The notes below the pieces were generated by a model that did no database searches, was not told the origin of the DNA, and was given only the letters and a program-made list of their open reading frames with translations. A program made the position numbers and the translations under genes. This document shows positions 53,267-59,836 of a stretch of DNA of 64,000 bases, piece by piece. The stretch's first letter is position 1. Each line of letters starts with the position of its first letter. The stretch comes from Lentisphaerota bacterium (GTDB lineage Bacteria; Verrucomicrobiota; Lentisphaeria; Victivallales; Victivallaceae): assembly GCA_015061815.1 (NCBI GenBank), contig SUVW01000002.1, positions 105,502-169,501 on the forward strand. Direction: 5' to 3'.

Positions 53267-54626
53267 ACTGATATAAAGGAGCGACATAATTCTCTTTGCC
53301 GCCAGCCCGTTTCCAATCCGCATAAACCACAAACAGTGTCACGGTCGCCAAAATCGTCAGCAAAAAGTCCCAGATAAAGATCATCCGGTAACCGAAAAGA
53401 TCCGTGCAATACCCTCCCAGCATGGAAGCGAAAAACATTATGGAACAATTTATCAGACTGTTGGCACTGGCAAACTGCCCGTATTGTTCGCGGGGCACCA
53501 GATAGAGCAGCAGCGGGCCGCTGGAAAGACTCTGGATGGCATAAATGACTACGATCGCCACTCCCACCACCGTGAATGAAGCGGCATCAGTTACGAAGAA
53601 ATATCCCCAGAGATTCATGGCAATGATCACAAATCCGCTGACCATAAAGATGTATATCGGATGCAGTTTATCCATGATTCTGCCCATCGGCAGCACTATA
53701 ACAGCAGCGATCACCGCACCGATGGCCATTGTATTACCGAATTCTTTCGGAGTCATTCCCAAATCTTTAGTGGCAAAGAGCAAATTGAACATTCCCCGGC
53801 ACAGAGTCGATGCCTGTGTCACACCGGTGGTGATAAAGAGCATGATATAGATCCGGAAGCTGTAACATTCCCGGAAATAAAGAGCCACATGTTCTTTGAT
53901 ACGTTTGATCAATTTATCCTGCCGGTTGATATTGTCATCCACCGGAGGGTATTCGCCCTCTTTGACAAAAATGCAGAGCATGAGATAACTGAAAAAATAC
54001 AATCCGCCGATGATCGGGAACCATATTTTCGGATTATCCACCGCCGGTGCCAGAACAAAGTAGTTGAATACAAATGTCACTCCGGTCCCCAGAAATGAAC
54101 TGGCCGCCATAAACCGGCCGATGAATTGTTTGGGGATCACATCAGCATAAACATAATAAACCACCGAACCGGGGATCAGATACGCCAGCTGAAAGACGAT
54201 GACCAGTACCGCCAGCACCCAGGTGCCGATCTGATTCAACCCGGTTTCCGGCAGACAGACCCGCTGGATGAATGCCGCGATATCCGGTTCATAAGCGATC
54301 AGGATCATTATTCCGACGACAAACGGGGTGGATACCGCCAGATAAGGTATCCGCCGTCCCCAGCGGGTTCTGGTCTTGTCGCTCAATGTACTGATGAACG
54401 GGCAGACAAAAACATTTATGATCGACGGTATCGATGAGGTAAGAATAGCCATCGTCGAAGCAGAAACATGATGCTGATCGAAAAGGATCGGCATCAGAGT
54501 CGGAACCATCTTGTAAGCCAGCAAGTTAAGCGAAAGCAAAGCCCCCAATACCCAGAACGATACAAAGAGCAGTCTGGGCATAGTGTAAGTAAGAGTGCCG
54601 ATAGAATAGGTTTTGGCAGTACTCAT
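53247..54626 (-). CDS. MFS sugar transporter-like, 12 TM
   Basis: A 459-residue polytopic protein with 12 predicted helices. The loop motif DKTRTRWGRRIPYLAVSTPFV (split: SDKTRTRWGRR) after helix 2 is a typical MFS signature, and the second-half loop GRIMDKLHPIYIF is its echo. Operon context with a LacI regulator and a Gfo/Idh/MocA oxidoreductase suggests uptake of a sugar or polyol. The C-terminal residues are read from the inserted repeat B2, so the original end of the protein was probably altered. Confidence 0.85.
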   Translation of the reverse strand: MSTAKTYSIGTLTYTMPRLLFVSFWVLGALLSLNLLAYKMVPTLMPILFDQHHVSASTMAILTSSIPSIINVFVCPFISTLSDKTRTRWGRRIPYLAVSTPFVVGIMILIAYEPDIAAFIQRVCLPETGLNQIGTWVLAVLVIVFQLAYLIPGSVVYYVYADVIPKQFIGRFMAASSFLGTGVTFVFNYFVLAPAVDNPKIWFPIIGGLYFFSYLMLCIFVKEGEYPPVDDNINRQDKLIKRIKEHVALYFRECYSFRIYIMLFITTGVTQASTLCRGMFNLLFATKDLGMTPKEFGNTMAIGAVIAAVIVLPMGRIMDKLHPIYIFMVSGFVIIAMNLWGYFFVTDAASFTVVGVAIVVIYAIQSLSSGPLLLYLVPREQYGQFASANSLINCSIMFFASMLGGYCTDLFGYRMIFIWDFLLTILATVTLFVVYADWKRAGGKENYVAPLYQSAAHRG

Positions 54627-54650
54627 AAAATATCCTCCACCGAAAGACAG

Positions 54651-55811
54651 TTACTTGCAGAAGTATTCCAGAATATCCGGAGCGATTTCCGGAATTTCCC
54701 GTACACACAAATCGGTTCTGGCCGCTTCATGGGCCTTGATACCGGTCAGCACCGCCCGCATTGCTTCGACCGGATTGGTCAGCGGAGCGGCATCATAACG
54801 GACGAATTCCCGGAAGTTTTTCATGATCGCCGGATCAGCACCGGAGTGAGTCCCGGGGATACCGCGCAGAGTGATCGTTTCATCCGGCTGCAGCGTATTG
54901 GCTGCCCGGGTGTGCCAGATCAGGATCTGGGCATTGTCACCGACGCCGTGATTTTCGATCCGTCCTTTAGTACCGATGAAAGTGTAGTTGCGGTCGCTGT
55001 CCGGGGTGTAGTGGCACTGCAAATAGGCGCACTGTTTGCCGCTGGCCAGCTGCATCAGCACCATGTTGGAATCTTCAACATCGATCACCGGATTGTAGGG
55101 TACGGTCACTGCATCCGGCGGATAATTTTTATCATCCCAGAGAGCTTTTCCGGGAGTTCCCGGTTCGCGGCGCGGGCACTTGTCGTAAACAGACAACATT
55201 CCCATCGCGCTGACTTTTACAGTGTGGGAACCCATCAGATAGTGCAGCACATCGATATCGTGCGCCCCTTTCTGCAAAAGCAGACCGGTGGAATAACGCT
55301 GTTCGGCATGCCAGTCGTGAAAGTAAGCATCGCCGCCGTAATTGATAAAGTGACGGCACCAGGCCAGCTGCACTTCACCGATCTTCCCGGAGTCGATGAT
55401 CTCTTTCATCTTGTTGATGATCGGGAAAAAGCGCATATTGTGGCCGAGGTAAAGTTTCTTTCCGGCCTTCATCGCCGCCCGGAGGATCTTTTCGCAACCT
55501 TCAATGGTAATGGCCAGAGGTTTTTCCAGATAAACATGCTTGCCGGCTTCCAGCGCGGCACAAGCCATCTCCTCATGCAGAAAGTCCGGTGTAATGACGA
55601 AAACCGCATCGATCTCCGGCTGTTTCAGCAATTCGCGGTAATCGGTGAATGCTTTGGCCTCCGGAAAACGTTTGGCAAAAGCATCCAGAGATTCCTGATC
55701 GACATCAGCTCCGGCGACAATTTCATAACCCTCTTCCGGCAGGTGGTTGTTGTCCTGAAAGACACCGCCTCTGCCGCCGACACCGATAATACCGAATTTT
55801 GTTGTTTCCAT
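54651..55811 (-). CDS. Gfo/Idh/MocA-family oxidoreductase
   Basis: A 386-residue NAD(P)-dependent dehydrogenase: Rossmann motif GVGGRGGVFQDN (about 10-21), VAGADVDQESLDAFAKRFPEAKAFTDYRELL, the EKPLAIT motif with the conserved Lys, and the middle region HNMRFFPIINKMKEIIDSGKIGEV. The C-terminal domain contains HDIDVLHYLMG with the catalytic-type His. Substrates in the family are sugars, inositols or their derivatives; none is identified. It is between the LacI gene and the MFS gene on the same strand. Confidence 0.9.
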   Translation of the reverse strand: METTKFGIIGVGGRGGVFQDNNHLPEEGYEIVAGADVDQESLDAFAKRFPEAKAFTDYRELLKQPEIDAVFVITPDFLHEEMACAALEAGKHVYLEKPLAITIEGCEKILRAAMKAGKKLYLGHNMRFFPIINKMKEIIDSGKIGEVQLAWCRHFINYGGDAYFHDWHAEQRYSTGLLLQKGAHDIDVLHYLMGSHTVKVSAMGMLSVYDKCPRREPGTPGKALWDDKNYPPDAVTVPYNPVIDVEDSNMVLMQLASGKQCAYLQCHYTPDSDRNYTFIGTKGRIENHGVGDNAQILIWHTRAANTLQPDETITLRGIPGTHSGADPAIMKNFREFVRYDAAPLTNPVEAMRAVLTGIKAHEAARTDLCVREIPEIAPDILEYFCK

Positions 55812-55834
55812 TTTTTCTCCAAATTATTTTTATT

Positions 55835-55851
55835 GAGATAATTGCAAAAGT
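55835..55851 (-). repeat. ACTTTTGCAATTATCTC motif copy (inverted)
   Basis: Plus-strand reading GAGATAATTGCAAAAGT, in the spacer between the LacI and oxidoreductase genes; matches the motif at 34114, 38174 and 52868 in 14-16 of 17 positions. Confidence 0.5.
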
Positions 55852-55924
55852 AATTAAAAAATCAGTCCCGTTGAGATCGACACTTTTTTGAATGTCAGTG
55901 CAGCAACACCTGTTTTTTCATAAT

Positions 55925-56995
55925 TCAACTGTAAACAATTTCATCTGCTTCCGGCAGCACACAGTTTGAACCGTCCGGGAACAGCAGCCGTTGATTCATA
56001 ATTCCGACACACATATTATTTCCGATATTATTCTGTCCGTCATTGATCCGGCCGACCAGATGTGCGACGGCTTTTTCCGCGAGCAGCGGGATATTGTGCC
56101 GCAAAACCGGCGGAGGATCAGAGAGATAGTGGATAAATTCCGAATCGCCGCCGCTTACTATGGTGACATCCCCGGGGATCTTCACCCCGTTGCGCCGCAA
56201 AGCATCCATCAGAACCAGAGTTATTTCATCGGAAACGCTGTACAACACTTCCGGAAGTTCTTTTTCCTCAAGCAGTTTTTCAATGATATCCCCGGCGGAG
56301 CGGTAGTAGTCATATCCCCGGTTGCCGGACGGAGCATAGATCCGGCCGTCAATACCGTATTGACGGGCCAATTCCGGGAACCGGTTTATATACGGGGAAT
56401 TTTTTTCTCTGACGCCGATACAGCATCCCATGCGCCGGATACCGCGATCGGCGAAATATTTCAGCAGTCCCGGGAAACTTCTGCCGCCCCAATTGACCGA
56501 AATATAATCCATATTGATATTTTCCACCGGATGACTCAAATGCATCATCGGCGGAGCATTGCGCAGGATTTCCGGCAATTGAGCTGCCGATTCCGGATTT
56601 TTGAATCCGAACGACCAGATGAATATGCCGGCCGGAATATTGATGATGTTGCGGACAAACTGCAGTTTTTTCTCATCACTCAAGCCGACGATAAATTGTA
56701 CCAACAGCTGAAATCCCGCCTTTTCCGCCTCTTGTGTCAAATATTTCAAATGCAGAGCATCGGTGTAACGGCATGCACAACCGACAATACAGATAAGCAG
56801 ATTGTTGCGGTTGCGGCGCAAACAGCGGGCCTGATAGTTGGGGCGGTAGTTCAATTCTTCTGCCATCTGACGGACCTTTTTCACCGTTTCCGGCTTGAAC
56901 TTATACTTTTTACTGCCGGAAAGGATATAACCGACACAAGCCGCCGATACCCCGCACAAACGGCCCAGTTCTTTCTGTGTTATTTGTCCTTTCAA
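55925..56995 (-). CDS. LacI-family transcriptional regulator
   Basis: A 356-residue regulator: N-terminal HTH TQKELGRLCGVSAACVGYILSG (about 6-27), a hinge YRPNYQARCLRRNRNN, and a periplasmic-binding-protein-like sensor domain. The start codon is TTG at 56995; the ATG at 57003 is out of frame, and GGGGAA is at workable distance. It heads a minus-strand group with the oxidoreductase and MFS genes, so it likely represses them until a sugar ligand is present. Confidence 0.88.
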   Translation of the reverse strand: MKGQITQKELGRLCGVSAACVGYILSGSKKYKFKPETVKKVRQMAEELNYRPNYQARCLRRNRNNLLICIVGCACRYTDALHLKYLTQEAEKAGFQLLVQFIVGLSDEKKLQFVRNIINIPAGIFIWSFGFKNPESAAQLPEILRNAPPMMHLSHPVENINMDYISVNWGGRSFPGLLKYFADRGIRRMGCCIGVREKNSPYINRFPELARQYGIDGRIYAPSGNRGYDYYRSAGDIIEKLLEEKELPEVLYSVSDEITLVLMDALRRNGVKIPGDVTIVSGGDSEFIHYLSDPPPVLRHNIPLLAEKAVAHLVGRINDGQNNIGNNMCVGIMNQRLLFPDGSNCVLPEADEIVYS

Positions 56996-57200
56996 CTTCG
57001 CATTCCCCTTTTGACTTTATCGTAAAAGCATTGATATTAAAATACACTCTCAAACCTGATTTGTCAAACCTCCGGAAAGGTTTTTCTGTGAAATTTACCG
57101 CTGCATATAACATCTGTTTACATTTTTTCAAGCGAAAAGATGCGAACTGCTCATCCCGACTGCCATGTAAAAGCAGGCCGCAGACGTTTAAAAACAAAAA

Positions 57201-57402
57201 TGGCAGACCTGTCGAGGATTCGACGGAGGGCGGAGCCCGAACGAGCCGGAGCAAAGCGACGGCAACCTCGGGAAAGTGAGTAATCCTTTTTTTGCACCGC
57301 AAAAAAGCAACGATAAAAAGAAAAAACAACGGTGGGAAAATTTATTTTCCAGAGCCGTTGCTTGCTTTTTGCAGTGATTACTCACGGAGCAGGGTAAAAA
57401 AA
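57201..57402. repeat. tRNA-Gln 3'-end-containing tandem unit 1
   Basis: A 202-bp unit that starts with TGGCAGACCTGT and GAGGATTCGA, an altered copy of the 3' end of tRNA-Gln. Inside is a long inverted structure: GTGAGTAATC with GATTACTCAC at the ends, GCAAAAAAGCAACG with CGTTGCTTGCTTTTTGC inside it, and GGGAAAAT-TT-ATTTTCC at the tip. It has no coding sequence I can support. Confidence 0.85.
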
Positions 57403-57608
57403 TGGCAGACCTGTCAAGGATTCGACGGAGGGCGAAGCCCGAACGAGCCTGAACGCAAGTGAAGGCAACCTCTGAATAGTGAGTAATCCCATTTTTGCAA
57501 ACGCAAAAATGATCAAAGGCAAAAAGAAAAAGCAACGGCGGGAAAACTTGTTTTCCAAGCGGTTGCTTGCTTTTTGCAGTGATTACTCACGGAGCAGGGT
57601 AAAAAAAT
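57403..57608. repeat. tRNA-Gln 3'-end-containing tandem unit 2
   Basis: A 206-bp unit with the same layout as unit 1, again starting TGGCAGACCTGT, now followed by CAAGGATTCGA. It ends GGAGCAGGGTAAAAAAA directly at the 3' end of tRNA-Gln. The hairpin parts are conserved while the loop GATCAAAGGC differs. Confidence 0.85.
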
Positions 57609-57682
57609 GGCAGACCTGTAAGGATTCGAACCTCAACAAAGTGAACCAGAATCACTTGTGCTACCGTTACACCACAGGTCTG
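57609..57682 (-). tRNA. tRNA-Gln (CTG anticodon)
   Basis: A 74-nt cloverleaf can be folded by hand: acceptor AGACCTG/CAGGTCT, D arm GTGT-AACGGTA-GCAC, anticodon arm AGTGA-TTCTGGT-TCACT with anticodon CTG, T arm TGAGG-TTCGAAT-CCTTA, discriminator G73 and an encoded CCA. CTG reads the Gln codon CAG, and G73 agrees with glutamine identity. Its promoter is at 57695-57723. Confidence 0.96.
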
Positions 57683-57694
57683 CGTTGTTTTATA

Positions 57695-57723
57695 ATATAG
57701 CGTTTATTTATGTAATTTGCAAA
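57695..57723 (-). promoter_or_regulatory. tRNA-Gln promoter
   Basis: Minus strand TTGCAA (57723-57718), 17-base spacer, TATATT (57700-57695), 12 bases before the tRNA 5' end. Confidence 0.7.
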
Positions 57724-57766
57724 TTCAGAAGATAAATATTTGCAAAAAAACCTGTAAAAAACTGTT

Positions 57767-58969
57767 TTACTGCATTCTTCCGGTGTATGCATCAATGGAT
57801 GAGTTATCGATTTTTGCGGCGAAGAACTTTTCGGTTCCCCGGATTCTGGCGGCGTTCAACTTTGCCGGATTTCCGGTCAATTGCACGACCCAGAGGCGCA
57901 AATATTTTTTATCCGGATCGACGATGCACAAAGTTCCCCATGCGCCGCCGTGTCCGAAGTATCCGTTATTATTGATGGTCAACCCCAGAGAATATCCGCC
58001 GAATTTGCTTGGTCGAGATGAGGTTGCCAAAAGATTTCTGACGGTATTTTCCTTCAGGATACGCACGCCGTTATCGCCGATGCCGAGATTCATAAGCATT
58101 TTATAAAATTTGATCTGATCGTTGGCGGTGGTCCACAATCCGGCTCCGGCGGATGGATGGACATCCGGTCCGTTATGCGGCAGCGGCATTGCGGGATGGA
58201 ATTCGCGGAGTTGTGCCGGTTTTCCTTTGGAAACGTTGTACATTTTGATAATATTTTTCAACTGTTCATCTGATGGGTTAAAGGTGGTCTGGGTCATTCC
58301 CAGAGGGTCGAGGACCCGTTCTTTAAGGAAGACGTCCCATTTTTTCCCGGTGACAACTTCGACGATTGCAGCACCGATATCGATACCGGTATTGGAGTAT
58401 TTGGAAGCGGTTCCCGGCTCAAAATTAAGCGGGATCGAAGCGGCTTCTTCAGCAGTATCCTGCAGGGAGAGAGCCGGCCATCCTTTTTTGGCTTTGGTGG
58501 GAATTTCGAATGAGAATCCGCCGGTATGGTTCATAACCATTCTTACGGTGAGGGTATTTTTGGCGGGGGAGATGGTAACTTTACCATCTTTATCTTTGAC
58601 GGCGACAGTAAGATTTTTGAATTGCGGCAGATATTTATGGACGGGGTCATCCAGTGAAATTTTGCCTTCTTCGACCAGAATGGCGATGGTTACGCCGCAG
58701 AAACCTTTGGTTTGGGAACACTGCATAAAGAGCTGGTCTGTGGCGATGGGAATTTTGTTTTCCACATCGGCGAAGCCGACACAGGCAGTTTCCTGGATAC
58801 CGTTATTGTAAAGGATGCTGATGGCACCGGGGAATTCTCCGGAGTCGATCAGCGGCTGGATCTCATCACGGACGAAGGTGGTGCGGCTGTCGCGGACTGT
58901 TGAAACGGAGGAGGCACAGCCAAAGAATAAGGCGGCCAGAAAAAGAGAAAAGATTGATTTGAAAAACAT
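57767..58969 (-). CDS. serine hydrolase (class C beta-lactamase/esterase family) lipoprotein
   Basis: A 400-residue product with lipobox LFFGC (Cys18). The beta-lactamase-fold catalytic motifs are S85-Q-T-K88 (MQCSQTKGFCG), the YxN motif in SKYSNTGIDIG (about 190), and a late HGG (YFGHGGAWGT). These are the features of class C beta-lactamase-like esterases and D-amino-acid peptidases; antibiotic hydrolysis cannot be assumed. ATG 58969 is preferred because it starts the lipoprotein signal. It stands alone, on the opposite strand to the heme-type operon. Confidence 0.88.
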   Translation of the reverse strand: MFFKSIFSLFLAALFFGCASSVSTVRDSRTTFVRDEIQPLIDSGEFPGAISILYNNGIQETACVGFADVENKIPIATDQLFMQCSQTKGFCGVTIAILVEEGKISLDDPVHKYLPQFKNLTVAVKDKDGKVTISPAKNTLTVRMVMNHTGGFSFEIPTKAKKGWPALSLQDTAEEAASIPLNFEPGTASKYSNTGIDIGAAIVEVVTGKKWDVFLKERVLDPLGMTQTTFNPSDEQLKNIIKMYNVSKGKPAQLREFHPAMPLPHNGPDVHPSAGAGLWTTANDQIKFYKMLMNLGIGDNGVRILKENTVRNLLATSSRPSKFGGYSLGLTINNNGYFGHGGAWGTLCIVDPDKKYLRLWVVQLTGNPAKLNAARIRGTEKFFAAKIDNSSIDAYTGRMQ

Positions 58970-59329
58970 GAACCTGATTCCTTGATTTATATTGTTACTT
59001 GTTTGTCGTAAGGCATCCACCGGTAAGGAACGAATTGTTTCCATTTTTCCCGGCAGCACTGCCGGTTGGATCAAACCGTTTTTATCCGTATCATTTTATC
59101 ATAAATATATCACCGGGTATCTCGCTTTTCCTTTGGTTTTGCGACAAATTTCTTGATTATTCTGCCAAAGCGTATACTCTATGATTAATATAGCACCGGA
59201 GAATCAAAAAAACTTGTATAAAAGTATACAAAATTTGAATAAAATGCTGAAAATTATCCTGAATGCTTTTAAACATACCGCATAAATACGGAATATCCTC
59301 TGCGCAGAAAAACAAAAAATCCAAAGAAA
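58970..59329. other. spacer between the serine hydrolase and the heme-type operon
   Basis: An AT-rich divergent spacer of 360 bp. I see no gene or RNA structure I can support here; the promoter of the minus-strand serine hydrolase must be in it, but no hexamer pair was convincing. Confidence 0.4.
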
Positions 59330-59347
59330 AATTAGACAAGGCTAATT
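59330..59347. promoter_or_regulatory. palindromic operator 1, AATTAG-N6-CTAATT
   Basis: AATTAGACAAGGCTAATT: perfect 6-bp arms with a 6-base centre. Its right arm overlaps the -35 element (TTGACT, 59346-59351). The TTAG/CTAA half-sites resemble DtxR/IdeR-family metal-repressor boxes; this is inference. Confidence 0.65.
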
Positions 59348-59373
59348 GACTTTTTCCGCAGTGGTGCTATATT
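59346..59373 (+). promoter_or_regulatory. promoter of the 59.5-64 kb operon
   Basis: TTGACT (59346-59351), 16-base spacer, TATATT (59368-59373). The -35 overlaps operator 1, so repressor binding would block RNA polymerase. Confidence 0.65.
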
Positions 59374-59421
59374 AAGTCATTGTCAGAAGATAAAATTCTT
59401 TTGATTTGAAGTATACAGGTG

Positions 59422-59457
59422 ATACAGACGATATCAATGTCGGGCTGTATATTTTTT
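59422..59457 (+). terminator. candidate leader terminator/attenuator
   Basis: ATACAG (59422-59427) and CTGTAT (59445-59450) with an inner CGA/TCG pair, followed by ATTTTTTA. It lies between promoter and first gene, so it could attenuate the operon or end a short leader RNA. The stem is weak. Confidence 0.35.
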
Positions 59458-59466
59458 ACGGCAATA

Positions 59467-59484
59467 AATTAGCCTAGACTAATT
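59467..59484. promoter_or_regulatory. palindromic operator 2, AATTAG-N6-CTAATT
   Basis: AATTAGCCTAGACTAATT: same arms as operator 1, centre to centre 137 bp (13 helical turns), and just upstream of the ATG at 59499. The pair could be bridged by a dimeric repressor. Confidence 0.65.
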
Positions 59485-59498
59485 AGCGGGTAAAGAAA

Positions 59499-59708
59499 AT
59501 GGATATTATCACACGTCCGGCAGATGATGAAGAGAGAGCAAGGGCAAAGTTGTTGAGTTCGTTTGACTATCTTTTAAGCCACAACGGTTCAGGTCATTTG
59601 GAAGTTACTGCCAAAATTTTGAAGCGCGGTCAAAAAGAGATCACGATCCAATGCAGCCGGAGTCATCGTTTTGTAGTGGATATAAAAGAGGAAAAAGGAG
59701 GTAACTGA
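59499..59708 (+). CDS. 69-residue protein of unknown function, first gene of the operon
   Basis: A small, charged, soluble protein: an acidic-basic helix (DDEERARAKLLSSFDYLLSHN, about 8-28), then two beta strands (LEVTAKILKRGQKEITIQCSRSHRFVVDIKEEKGG). It has Cys52 and His56 in CSRSH, a possible metal or heme contact but not a known motif. No family is recognised. The ribosome site GGGTAAAG is weak. Its position directly after the two operators and upstream of heme-type transport genes suggests a metal-responsive role. Confidence 0.6.
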   Translation: MDIITRPADDEERARAKLLSSFDYLLSHNGSGHLEVTAKILKRGQKEITIQCSRSHRFVVDIKEEKGGN

Positions 59709-59836
59709 CACATAAAAACTCTCTATCCGGGTGCGCCGGAAGATTTTTATATATTTCGCTCTTGGGGAGCATAAGCCCGTTTTCAGGTTGTCGCGACAGA
59801 CACTCAAAGTAAAGATTACAGAAAGGGTTATATAAA

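Noticed and set aside
57201..57608. Integron attC-like or CRISPR-like array
   Set aside because: There are only two units of about 204 bp; no integrase or cas gene is present, and boundaries are tRNA 3' ends rather than attC core sites or short direct repeats with spacers.
57767..58969. Antibiotic-resistance beta-lactamase
   Set aside because: Motifs SxxK, YxN and HGG are shared with many esterases and peptidases; nothing shows beta-lactam hydrolysis.
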